Origin: Lathyrus oleraceus | Taxonomy: Eukaryota; Streptophyta; Magnoliopsida; Fabales; Fabaceae | DNA: 64,000 nucleotides | Assembly: GCF_024323335.1 (NCBI RefSeq) | Contig: NC_066581.1 | Coordinates: 461,342,289 to 461,406,288 of the forward strand | Direction: 5' to 3' | Part shown: positions 37,126 through 48,360 of the stretch, in pieces | Layout of the letters: each line of letters starts with the position of its first letter | Position numbering within the stretch: position 1 is the first letter of the stretch | The notes under the pieces: model-generated | Database searches by the model: none | Told to the model about the DNA's origin: nothing | The model's input: the letters and a program-made list of their open reading frames with translations, nothing else | Position numbers and translations under genes: made by a program

Positions 37126-40100
37126 TCATTTGCATATACTTTTTTTTCTAGGCAAAGTATTCTTGACTGCATCTGAATTCACAGGACGAGTGAAATCCTC
37201 CCCATCCATTGTTGTAAGCATCAAAGCTCCGCCTGAAAAGGCTCTCTTAACAACATATGGACCCTCGTAGTTTGGAGTCCACTTGCCCCTGGAATCGGGC
37301 GCGAAAGACAAGACTTTCTTGAGCACGAGGTCACCTTCTCGGAACACACGCGGCTTGACCTTCTTATCGAATGCTTTCTTCATTCTCTGCTGATATAACT
37401 GACCATGACACATGGCAGTTAACCGCTTCTCTTCAATCAAATTCAACTGGTCATAACGACTCTGCATCCATTCAGCATCAGTCAACTTGGCTTCCATCAA
37501 GACTCTCATTGATGGGATCTCCACCTCTACTGGGAGAACAGCTTCCATGCCGTAAACAAGAGAGAAAGGGGTTGCCCCTGTTGAAGTGCGTACAGACGTA
37601 CGATATCCATGCAAAGCAAATGGCAGCATCTCATGCCAATCTTTGTACGTGACAGTTATCTTCTGGATAATCTTCTTGATATTCTTATTAGCAGCTTCAA
37701 CAGCCCCATTCATCTTAGGTCTGTAGGGAGAGGAATTATGGTGTGCAATCTTGAATTCAGCGCACAACTCATCCATCATCTTATTATTCAGATTAGACCC
37801 ATTATCAGTAATGATCCTTTTTGGAACACCATAACGGCAAATCAGCTGGTTTTTGATAAACTTCACAACCACCTGTCTGGTTACATTTGCGTACGAAGCG
37901 GCTTCAACCCATTTGGTGAAGTAATCAATTGCTACGAGGATAAACCTGTGTCCGTTGGACGCTTTCGGCTCAATCATGCCGATCATGTCGATTCCCCACA
38001 TAGAGAAAGGCCATGGTGATGAAATTACATTCAGAAGTGTCGGAGGAATATGAATCTTATCCGCATAAATTTGACACTTGTGACATTTCTTCACATACTT
38101 GCAACAGTCAGACTCCATTGTCAGCCAATAGTAGCCTGCTCTCAACATCTTCTTAGCCATGGCATGTCCATTGGAATGAGTGCCAAATGAACCCTCATGG
38201 ACCTCAGTCATCAATAGGTTTGCTTCGTGTCTATCCACGCATCTGAGCAAAACCATATCAAAATTTCTCTTATACAGCACTTCACCACTGAGGTAGAAAC
38301 TGCCTGACAACCTTCTCAAAGTTTTCCTATCTTTCACAGATGCCCCAGGCGGGTAGACCTGGTTCTGGAGGAAATTCTTGATATCAAAATACCAAGGCTT
38401 GTCATCTTTCACTTCTTCGATTGCAAATATGTGAGCTGGTCTGTCCAAGCGCATCACAGTAATATTGGGGACATCATTCCACCGTCTGACCACAATCATG
38501 GAAGCAAGCGTAGCAAGCGCATCTGCCATCCGATTATCCTCTCGAGGAATGTGATAAAATTCAACTTCTGTGAAGAATATTGAAATCCTCCTTGCATAAT
38601 CTCTGTACGGAATGAGACCAGGTTGATTCGTCTCCCATTCACCCTTGATCTGATTAACAACCAGGGCCGAATCACCATACACATCAAGATACTTGATTCT
38701 CAAATCAATGCATTCTTCAAGTCCCATAATACAGGCTTCATACTCCGCCATATTATTCGTGCATTTGAAAGTTAGCCTTGCTGTAAACGGAATGTGTGAA
38801 CCTTGAGGAGTAATGATCACTGCCCCAATTCCATTTCCATATTGATTAACAGCGCCATCAAACACCATCGTCCATCTGGAACCAGGTTCCGGACCTTCAT
38901 CAAGTGTAGGCTCATCGCAATCTTTCATCTTCAAATACAGAATTTCCTCATCAGGGAAGTCATACTGAACAGACTGATGATCTTCGATCGGCTGGTGCGC
39001 TAAATGGTCAGCCAAGATACTACCTTTGATAGCTTTTTGAGCTCGATACTCAATATCATACTCAGACAACAACATCTGCCAACGGGCAATCCTCCCAGTT
39101 AAAGCAGGCTTCTCGAAGATATACTTAATCGGATCAATTCTGGATATCAACCAAGTTGTATGATTTATCATGTACTGGCGCAAACGCTTAGCAGCCCAAG
39201 CCAAAGCACAGCACGTCTTCTCAAGCATAGAGTACCGAGACTCACAATCAGTAAACTTCTTACTGAGGTAGTATATAGCAAATTCCTTCTTCCCTGATTC
39301 ATCTTGTTGACCGAGTACACAACCCATCGAGTCTTCAAGAACTGTCAAATACATAATCAGAGGTCTTCCTTCCACAGGCGGAGACAATATCGGAGGTTCA
39401 GACAGATTTTCTTTGATACTGTCGAAAGCTTTCTGGTAATCCTCGGTCCAATCATGAGACTGATCTTTCCGGAGAAGCTTGAATATCGGCGCACATGTGG
39501 CCGTCATGTGGGATATAAATCTGGAAATGTAATTCAAGCGGCCAAGAAAACCTCGGACTTGCTTCTCAGTTTTGGGTGCAGGCATCTCTTGTATTGCTTT
39601 GACCTTTGCAGGATCAACCTCAATACCTCTTTCACTTACCACAAAACCCAACAACTTGCCGGAACGGACTCCAAATGTACATTTGTTCGGATTCAGGCGA
39701 AGTTTAAACTTCCTCAAACGTTGAAAAAGCTTCAACAAATGCTCGACATGCTCAACTTCCGTTCGGGACTTAGCAATCATATCATCAACATAGACCTCTA
39801 TCTCCTTGTGCATCATATCATGAAACAAGGTAGTCATGGCTCGTTGATACGTGGCTCCGGCGTTCTTCAAACCGAAGGGCATCACTCGATAACAGAATGT
39901 TCCCCAAGGTGTGATGAATGTTGTCTTCTCCATATCCTCGGGTGCCATCTTGATTTGATTATATCCGGAAACTCCGTCCATAAATGAAAAGACTTTGAAT
40001 TTGGCTGTATTGTCTACCAACATATCAATGGTGGTAGAGGAAAATCGTCTTTCGGGCTAGCCTTATTCAAATCTCTATAATCAACGCACATACGGACTTT

Positions 40101-40608
40101 TCCGTCCTTCTTAGGAACAGGCACAATATTGGCCACCCATTGAGGATATGTAGAAGTCACCAAAAACCCCGCATCAATTTGCTTCTGAACTTCCTCTTTG
40201 ATCTTCACTGCCATATCTGGATGAGTTCTTCTGAGCTTCTGCTTCACAGGCACGCACTCAGGCTTCAAAGGTAGGAAATGTTGCACAATATCTGTATCCA
40301 AACCCGACATATCTTCATAGGACCAAGCAAAGATATCTGAATATTCTCGTAGCAAACTGATCAAATCTTCCTTGACAGACCCTTCAAGAAGCGCCCCAAT
40401 CTTCACCAGACGAACACAATCCTCAGACCCCAAGTTGACTGTTTCCAAGTCTTCGAGATGCGGCTGAATGATCTTTTCTTCGTGCTCAAGGAGACGGGTA
40501 ATCTCATCAGGAATCCTCTCAACGTCATCTTCCTCTGCCTCAAATACAGGGAATTCAAAATTGGGAGATGGCGTTGGATCATTATGTTCAATGGGTTTTA
40601 GGATCAAC
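37126..40608 (-). pseudogene. pol: pol of element C: reverse transcriptase, two RNase H domains, integrase (frameshifted)
   Basis: The exon begins at the intron acceptor (40608). It carries the RT linker and palm motifs (VPKKDGKVRMCVDYRDLNKA; YVDD at 39781-39792), gypsy RNase H (YLSKKF, ALAWAAKRL), a second RNase H with D, E, D, D motifs (FDG, AEYEA, YGDS, RMADA), and integrase with HHCC finger ending CHKCQ near 38070, DMIGMI near 37985, DNG near 37805 and VEAANKN near 37697. A one-base loss near 40026 shifts the frame between the linker and the RT core. A second one-base loss near 37150 replaces the last residues and extends the end to 37126. Otherwise the 965-codon frame is open. This would supply DNA synthesis and integration in a cytoplasmic particle and then the nucleus. 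Confidence 0.94.
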
Positions 40609-40876
40609 CTGCATAATGATTTTGGTTAATGAAAAATTTCAGAATTTAAACAAACAAACCATTATGCAGATGAAAAAGATTGCTTTTATTCTTGTTTTTA
40701 TGGGTTTTTTGTGATCACTGATTTCATGCAAAAGCAAAAAGTGAAAACAAAGGAAAAACAAATGTTTAACAATGCATTAATTGAATGAAAACATCATTGT
40801 ATATATGCTTTGCCAACAATGTCATCACTTCTCCTTTTGGCATGGGAGAAGGGTTTTAAACAAAGTGAACAATTAC
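40609..40876 (-). other. Intron between protease and RT exons of element C (268 bp)
   Basis: Donor GTAATT at 40876 and acceptor ATGCAG ending at 40609 on the minus strand. The TAA of the protease frame overlaps the donor, and splicing joins the two exons in frame, as in A and B. The sequence inside is AT-rich with no coding signal. Confidence 0.8.
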
Positions 40877-43800
40877 TCTGATCTATGGATGACTGTAGGA
40901 ACATCTACAGCGACCCAATTGTGGCAGACACCACCAGGAATAACGAAGTTGTTCACGTCTTCTGCATCCTCTTCCAAGATAGCAGCAGCTTCCTCTTCAG
41001 GTTGATCATCATGGATGAATCCTCTACTTGTGAACAAACCTTGCTCATTACATGCCCCAGAACAGTAGCCAATGCCAGCCCGGGATCTATTATCTTCAAG
41101 TTCAATCACCTTCCCTAAACCAGCAACTGCACCACATTCAATGGCCAGCTTTGCACCACGGTAGGAAGTGAATGAAGGAGACTTCTTCTCGATTGGTTCA
41201 TCAATAGATAAAGCTTGGAATGGCGTTCCAATCTCATCCTCAGCGTCAATATACGAGAAAGAAGATAGATGGCTAACCAGGAGAGCCTTTTCTCCCCCTA
41301 CTACAACCAATTTCTTGTTTTTGACAAATTTCAACTTCTGGTGTAGGGTGGATGTCACGGCGCCAGCCTCGTGAATCCATGGTCTGCCTAAGAGACAGCT
41401 ATAAGATGGGTGGATATCCATTACCTGGAAGGTAACTTGGAAATCACTTGGTCCAATTTTGATAGGGAGATCAACTTCCCCAATCACTGTCTTACGCGAC
41501 CCATCGAATGCTTTCACAACAACCCCACTCTGCCTCATAGGAGGACCTTGATATGACAATCTGGAGAGTGTGGTTTTTGGCAATACATTTAGAGAAGATC
41601 CAGTGTCCACCAGCACATTGGACATTGCATCAGATTTGCAATTCATGGAGATATGTAAAGCCATGTTGTGGTCTCTTCCCTCCTCAGGGAGATCAGCGTC
41701 ACAAAAGCTCAAAGTGTTGCAAGCGGTAATGTTTGCAACAATACTATCAAATTGCTCAATGGTGACGTCGTGATCAACATACGCCAGATCCAAGACTTTC
41801 TGCAGAGCCTCCCTATGGGGTTCTGAATTCAGCAGCAGAGAAAGAATGGAAATCTTGGATGGCGTTTGTAGAAGCTGGTCTACAACGTTGTACTCACTCT
41901 TTCTGATGAGCCTCAGCATCTCATCAGATTCTTCATCTACAATGCCACTCAGGCCAACTGAAGAAACGGGAGTTTTTTGTACAGAGGAGGATGGTTTGGC
42001 AACATCACGTGCCTGATTCTGAATATTCATAGCGGTCCCAACCGGACGCTCAACCGTATCAGAAGCAACAGCCTTAGGAGGCGCAGAAAACACACGACCA
42101 CTTCGGGTCAACCCACTTACGTCAGCGACGTTGGTCACGGAAGTTGAAGGCAAAGGCACTTCTACCCCATCTTGCACAGCGACAGGATTATATCTGAATG
42201 GTACGGCTCTGTCTGAAGAGTAAGGCACAGAGCCTGCAAGTTTAATGACCAACGAAGGGGAAGCCTTCGGCTTGCTGCTATCATAGCGGATAACAACATG
42301 CTCAGGCAGCTTGAACACTGGTGAAATCACATTCACTTCAGGCTCGTCTTCGTCAACATTCCGATTCTGCAGAATCTCAATGGTACCCTCATTCAACAGC
42401 TCTTGAAGTTCTCGGCGTACCTGGTTGCAACCCAAGCGGTTAACCGAGCAGACGCGACACTTGTCGTGGTTATGCTCTAAGTAGCTGTACTGACACAGCA
42501 AACGATGTAATTCAACCAACGACTGCCTGATGTGGCTCACATATCTGACCTTGTACTTCCCAAGGCATTCCTGAACCATATTAACTGACTTCCCATGCGC
42601 AGGCAATGGGTTCTTGGTGACATTCGGGCTTGAATCTTCAAAGCTCAAGATCCCACATCTCATAAGGTCTTGCACATTGGTCTTGAGTGGGTAGCAATTC
42701 TCTATATTATGACCCGGAGCACCGGAATGGTAAACACAATGCTGATCTGGTTTATACCATCATTGTGGATTTGCAGGAATGGCAGGAGGATCCCTGGGAG
42801 AAACCAATTTCCTTTCCAACAAGGAAGGATAAAGCTCTGCATATGTCATAGGAATTGGATCGAAGCTGATCTTCTTCCTATCATAACTCAAGTTAGCTTG
42901 ATTGGTTGTACTGCCACGAGGCTGGTAAGCCTGTTGCTGTGGACGATGTTGTTGCTGATACTGAGGCTGTTGATATTGTTGCTGATGCTGATATTGCTGA
43001 TGTTGCTGAGCATTATCTTTAAAGACAGGTGCTATATGAGCCACCTGGTGCTGATGACCGGCACGACGTGCAGGCTTCCTCTGAGCAGAGGGTCTTCTTT
43101 GCTTGGGATGGGATTGCACAGCATGTGCTTCCCCATCCTTCCTCTTAAACGCCCCATATCGTTTAGAGGAAGAGCTCTCATCTTTCGCCAATCGTCCTTC
43201 ACGGACACCTTCTTCAAGACGCATCCCCATGTTCACCATCTCGGTGAAATCAGAGGGAGCGCTTGCTACCATCCACTCATAATAGAATGAGCCAAGAGTC
43301 TTCAAAAAGATCTTGGTCATTTCTTTCTCCTCAAGCGGTGGAGTGATTTGAGCTGCCAGCTCTCGCCATCTCTGGGCGTACTCCTTGAACGTTTCCTTGT
43401 CCTTCTGCGACATGGCCCTGAGTTGATCTCGGTCAGGCGCCATATCGACGTTGTACTTATATTGCTTGACGAAAGCTTCGCCAAGGTCGTTGAAGGATCT
43501 GATATTGGCACTGTCTAAGCTCATGTACCATCTGAGCGCGGCACCGGACAGACTGTCTTGGAAATAATGAATCAGAAGCTGATCATTATCAGTCTGGGTA
43601 GACATCTTCCTGGCGTACATGACCAGGTGAGCGAGTGGACAGGTGTTCCCTTTATACTTTTCAAAGTCAGGTACTTTGAATTTAATCGGTATCTTCACAC
43701 CGGGAACAAGGCACAACTCGGCAGCAGACTTGCCGAACAAATCTTTGCCTCGAAGAGTCTTCAATTCCTTTCTCAGCTCAAGGAACTGGTCGTTCATGGC

Positions 43801-44184
43801 GTCCATCTTTTCATAAACATCCGGGCCCTCAGACGGCTCGGAGTGATAGATGGTGTCGTCTACCCTTGGCATGGTATGCACGACAGGAGGAGCGGGAACA
43901 GGGACCGGGCTAGATGCCGGCATGTGAGCAAAAGTTGGCGTAGGCAGATCAGGCATAAAACCTGGAGGCATTCCCCAAGGAAACCCGGGCGGCATAGCAT
44001 TGGGCACCTGATGAGCACTGACTGGCACAGTCGAAGTGACAACCTCTGAGATGACCGTCCTCTGGGCAGGAGTTGCAGGCGATTGAGCAGGTTGATTTTG
44101 AGCGGCGAGGAGTTGCTCCATCAAAGCGCCAAGTCTGGCGACCTCTTCTTTCAGTTCTCTGTTCTCTTGTTCTAGCTGCTCCAT
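40877..44184 (-). pseudogene. gag-pro: gag-protease of element C (one in-frame stop)
   Basis: I take the ATG at 44184 (MEQLEQENRELKEEV) as start because A and B share it; the frame is open up to 44253. Order: N-terminal coiled coil, proline-rich part, capsid-type Gag domain (ALRWYMSLDSANIRSFNDL, RWRELA), Q-rich stretch, zinc-knuckle variant C-x2-H-x5-H-x4-C near 42690-42745, a C/H-rich cluster, aspartic protease (DTGSS near 41597-41611, then LGRPWI), and a tail ending at the splice donor. A TGA at 42760-42762, just before the zinc knuckle, replaces TGG of the other copies. Apart from it the whole frame of about 1100 codons is open. The tail after protease (GAVAGLGKVIELEDNRSRAG) has a glycine pattern vaguely like a G-patch, which I cannot confirm. 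Confidence 0.93.
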
Positions 44185-44457
44185 GACTCTCGTAGAATTG
44201 ACTCGAGTATAATATCGGTGAGTCAGCTTGTCTTCAAAATAAATGAAGAACACAGAGTTAGGACAAGAAGACCAGAAACAAAGGGTACCTGCTTATGCAA
44301 AAATGATGCATGAAATGCTTGTGCAGATGCTTTGTTTATTTTCAAGGAAACCTTAGGGTATTATTTGCAATATTTTGAATAATTAAAGCATTTTAATTTC
44401 TCGCGGAAAATATTTCATTCAATATATCGAGACAAAGAAGTACATCATTTTTGATCA
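44185..44457 (-). other. ORF1-gag spacer of element C
   Basis: A 273-bp spacer separates the ORF1 stop from the gag ATG. It contains AAGCAG-GT at 44288 and a T-rich run ending in AG at 44232, followed by codons conserved before gag in all copies. A 57-nt intron would be unusually short for a plant, so this is noted only as a possibility. Confidence 0.4.
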
Positions 44458-45900
44458 TTACAAAGAGAAAAGGGATGCTGGAAGACGAGAAGTACACAGC
44501 TTCTTGATCTCTCTCTCATAGGCCGCTTCCATGTCTGCTTTCTCCTTTGCAAGTCGATCATACCTCCTCTTCCAGAATTTGGAAGACTGAGGAAGCAGAG
44601 AGGTCCAAGTGTCGTTCGGATCGTCGATCACTCGATGCTCGAGGAACTCAATCATAGCGTCCTTCTCCTTAAGCTGCTGAAGCAATTCCTCTCTTTCACG
44701 GATCCAAGCACGTGAAAGGTCTTCTTCTCTCAACTCCTCTACACATTGGGTAGGGAGGGTTGAAGGCCCAGCCACATCCAACGGTGTAGGTCTCGGATGA
44801 TCGTACGGCATCAAGTACACGTCAGCTCTCTGTCTGACCCAAGAGGTGTATGGCTCCAAAGCAATGCAATTCTTTGGACCCAACTCATTCCTACTCTTCT
44901 TGTGAATACTGCGCCAAGCACGGACAAATCTGGCTTTCAGGCCTTGGGGATCTTTACCCTCCTGGAAGAACACACCTTCTAACAGAATGTTATGAGGTTT
45001 ATCCTTAAGGGGGAACCCAAGCTGACGTCGTGCGAGAATAGGATTGTAGTTGATCCCACCACATGTGCCAAGAAGAGGCACATTAGGGAATTCACCACAA
45101 TAGTCAATGATCTGGACGGTATCATACACGCGATCATACCAAGTGATATCATCATTGGTGAGAGACATAAGTCTCTGAGACCACCGTAGACATCCCTTGT
45201 TCTCCTTGAAAGCAACTGTCTGCGGCAAGTGCGAAATAAACCACTTGTACAGCAGAGGTAGACAGCAGACAATAACTCCTCCACCCTTTGCGTTCCTCAG
45301 ATGCAAAGAGACATAGGCATCGCCCAACAAGGTCGGAACGGGATTAAGAACTGAGAAGATCCTAATGGCGTTCATGTCCACGAACTTGTCAAAGTTGGGA
45401 AACAACACCAATCCAGAGATGAGCAGCACAAACAAGGCCTCAAAGGCATCCTCACTCATGGCCTTCCCATAAAAGGTAGCTTGGGCAACGAGGAACTCGG
45501 AAGGAAAACCCTGAATTCCGCCTTTGGTAGTCAGATTAGCCCTAATCAGATCTTCATCTATGTGCAACAAGCTGGCAATCTCTCGAGCAGTCGGAATACT
45601 CTCTAGGCCACTGAACGGCACTTGATCCAGAATCGGGATCCCAATGAGATGAGAATACTCCTCCAAAGTAGGCAACAGCTGGAAGTCCGGAAATGAGAAG
45701 CAATGATACAGCGGATCATAAAACTGAGCCAGAGTACTCATCAGCCCATCGTCAACCTGAGTAGTCAGTAGAGGCAGAAGCTTCCCATAGCGAGCTTTGA
45801 AACCCAAGGGATCTAATACATAAGATGTCAGATTCCTTAACTCTTTTACATCGGGCTGTCTAAAGTTGTACTTCTTCGTATGCCTTTTTGGTCTTTCCAT
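44458..45900 (-). CDS. ORF1 protein of element C (Ogre-specific, unknown function)
   Basis: This is an intact frame of 480 codons. The frame stays open upstream to 46038, but the ATG at 45900 (MERPKRHTKKYNF) is the start conserved in A and B, and the leader codons before it are not conserved as protein. The N-terminal two thirds are globular, with FPDFQLLPTLEEYSHLIGIP, FYGKAMSEDAF and VCCLPLLYKWFISHL. The first resembles the plant mobile domain found in transposon-derived and gene-silencing proteins (weak likeness, by eye). The last third is charged and helical (REREELLQQLKEKDAMIEFL), probably a coiled coil. Ogre elements are known for such an ORF1 before gag; its role is unknown. It is the only fully open coding region of the window. 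Confidence 0.85.
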   Translation of the reverse strand: MERPKRHTKKYNFRQPDVKELRNLTSYVLDPLGFKARYGKLLPLLTTQVDDGLMSTLAQFYDPLYHCFSFPDFQLLPTLEEYSHLIGIPILDQVPFSGLESIPTAREIASLLHIDEDLIRANLTTKGGIQGFPSEFLVAQATFYGKAMSEDAFEALFVLLISGLVLFPNFDKFVDMNAIRIFSVLNPVPTLLGDAYVSLHLRNAKGGGVIVCCLPLLYKWFISHLPQTVAFKENKGCLRWSQRLMSLTNDDITWYDRVYDTVQIIDYCGEFPNVPLLGTCGGINYNPILARRQLGFPLKDKPHNILLEGVFFQEGKDPQGLKARFVRAWRSIHKKSRNELGPKNCIALEPYTSWVRQRADVYLMPYDHPRPTPLDVAGPSTLPTQCVEELREEDLSRAWIREREELLQQLKEKDAMIEFLEHRVIDDPNDTWTSLLPQSSKFWKRRYDRLAKEKADMEAAYEREIKKLCTSRLPASLFSL

Positions 45901-46898
45901 GTCTGAAAATTTTGCAAATAAACCCTTTTTAAGTTCCTTGAAAATTTTCTCTTTTCTGATGACATGAAGTGCAGATGAATGCATGAATGCATGAATGCAA
46001 CAATCACACTCAAGGATCAAACAAGTCACACCAAACAAAGGTCATGGGAAAGCTCATTGTATCCCTAATATCAATCATCCATTTTGGTGGATTTAGGTTT
46101 TCACCTTATCGACACCCAAGTTCCATTGATATTAACGGTACATGAACCGGCTCGAACATCCTTAATATCAACCATCCTTTTTGGGGGATTTAGGTTTTAT
46201 ACCTGATCAACACCCAGGTTCCATTGATATTAAGGTTGTCTAAACGACTCAACCACGAATCACGGGTTTGTTGAGAGTCACGAGCATGGAGTCCTGGTTA
46301 AGAACCACCCAAAGGGAGTGTACTAGGGTTTAAACCTGCCAGACATGTTCTACCAGAGGTTCCCATAATCATCGTTCCATCTTTCGAATATTATCGGAGG
46401 AACGAATACTCGTATTCCAAAAATATTCTCAAGAGAAACTCTTATGAGTGTAGTATCGCGTAACAATCGCATCAGAACTTACATCTGAACGACCTTCGCA
46501 CTACGTTCCTAAAAATAGGCCAAGACGGGTTTGGTAAACTACGGTCCTTGGCTTCTGCGGCACATGATTGAAAGAATAATGCCTAACCACAAATAACTTG
46601 TGTGACATTATTAATCCAACATGACCTCCACCAAGTGAATGGACTCGCAAGTCAACTGGCTAAGGAATACTCCACACCAGTCAACAAGACTATGCCATTC
46701 TCCTATCCTAGAGTGCACTCGAGTTCGGGTATAGAACTCATCTCACAGATCACCAAAGCAAACAGCAATTGTATATCAAGCAATTCAAACATTACAATCA
46801 ATACAGTTATCCCAAATGGTACAAAAATATGTCATATAACAAATAACAATATAGCACACAACAAGGGTGAAAAGTAGGCAATACCACCAAGGATTCTT
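45901..46898 (-). other. 5' leader of element C with duplicated stem-loop and conserved block
   Basis: About 1 kb of untranslated leader. A stem-loop module found once in A and B is present twice in tandem: 46060-46140 and 46158-46237. Each has arms like TAATATCAAT and ATTGATATTA, and an inner ATCC hairpin. The block 46360-46475 is nearly the same in A and B and includes AAGAG-AAA-CTCTT. No ORF is evident apart from the upstream extension of ORF1. Confidence 0.65.
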
Positions 46899-46916
46899 TC
46901 CCCAGCAGAGTCGCCA
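46899..46916 (-). promoter_or_regulatory. Primer-binding site of element C
   Basis: TGGCGACTCTGCTGGGGA on the minus strand, six bases (GAAAAG) downstream of the end of the 5' LTR. This motif is the tRNA-Arg type reported for Ogre. Confidence 0.9.
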
Positions 46917-47959
46917 CTTTTCTGTAGCGGTGTATTCGTCGCTATATGATTTATTGATTAAATCAAAAGCAAAGCATACAATGAAATCGAGTCGCCACCG
47001 CACTTTTATTTATCCGAAGGACTGGCTAAAAAGCGAACAAAAGCCTAAGAAGTTTTACGCGTAGAAAACTAATGAAAAGATCAGAGAGTCTGGGTAAGGG
47101 GTAAATTACGCAATGGGAAGGTGTTAGGCACCCATCATGTCCTAGGTACTCCTAGGGATCCCTTTTCACACTTGTTGTACTAAATTGTTATTTGTTATGA
47201 AATATTTATTGTGCAAACATGAATGGGATGATGAGAAAAGAATATACAATTTTTTTTGTTTTTGTGTTCGAACGGATGAACCCGTTGCCTACGTACCTTC
47301 CATCAAAGGTAAGGATCAAAACTCCGTAGTTCGGCTAAAAGATTTCCAAAAGTTAGTGGATTCAATTTTAAATACAAGCCCTAAGGTCTTACGTTATCCA
47401 CGGGAGAAAACTCAACCTTATACAAACAACAAGTCCACCATGTGAGAAAAGCTTCAACTTGCTAGTGAGGGGTTAACCCTATAATAAGCAAGGAAGACTT
47501 ACAATTCAATCAACTAAGGACAAATAGGTGAGATTGACATCAACCAACTAGGATAAATCAAACCTATGGCTAATGTATGAAAACTTAACAAGAATGGACA
47601 AAGCCACAAAACAATTGAATGGGTGAAGTTAATTGATTATGATTATTCACAAAAGGAGGGTCAAAGTATGATTAAGATTGATTCAAAAGAAGTATTATGA
47701 AATGGAATTTGAAAAGTCAAGGACTTAGGGTCCAGGTTTCTAATTTAAAAGCATGAAGATGTTTGCACAATATTTATCTCAAGCTTTGAAAGTAGTGTGA
47801 AAAGGTTTAGGACAAAATGGATGAATGGATGAAGATGGAGTGTAAAACTTCTTAGAAGGTTCACCTCTTGAAATCATATAGAAGATGACTCAAGTGTGTC
47901 CTTTGGAATAGGCAATGAGCAATAACGAACAAGCAAAGCAAAAAAAAGAAAAGTCAACA

Positions 47960-48360
47960 AAAGCGGATACCGGATGCCAATCACTGGACTTATACCAATC
48001 TCCTAAAACAGAACTGGATATCAGAGGCCACTCTATGGACTTATACCAATCTCCTCAACAAAGAAATAAAAAGTGGATACCGGATGCCAATCTATCTGGA
48101 CTTATACCAATCTCCAACAACAAAGCAAACACTTGGATGTCAGATGCCAATCTATCTGGGCTTACTCTAACCTCCAACATATGATCATGGGAAAACAAGT
48201 GCCAAATTACATGGACTTACAATTGCATCCTCACATAAATCAAACAAATGCATCAAGCAAAGAGAAGATGGGTGGCCAATGAAATGGTCTTATACTCACT
48301 TCCATATCATAGGAACAATGGCCAATGAATGGTCTTACAATTGTCCTCAATGGGCAAACA
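47960..48360 (-). repeat. Tandem imperfect repeats in the 5' LTR of element C
   Basis: Same seven-unit array as at 29041-29440, nearly identical. The units share the GGACTTATACCAATCTCC core. The array lies on the transcribed (R/U5) side of the TATA candidate. Confidence 0.8.

Noticed and set aside
39304..39987. Plus-strand open frame of 227 codons
   Set aside because: It lies wholly antisense to the RT core of element C. It is not open in A or B, and no domain is visible.
45901..46038. N-terminal extension of ORF1 (start at 46038)
   Set aside because: The extension is not conserved as protein in A or B, whose frames start at the ATG matching 45900.
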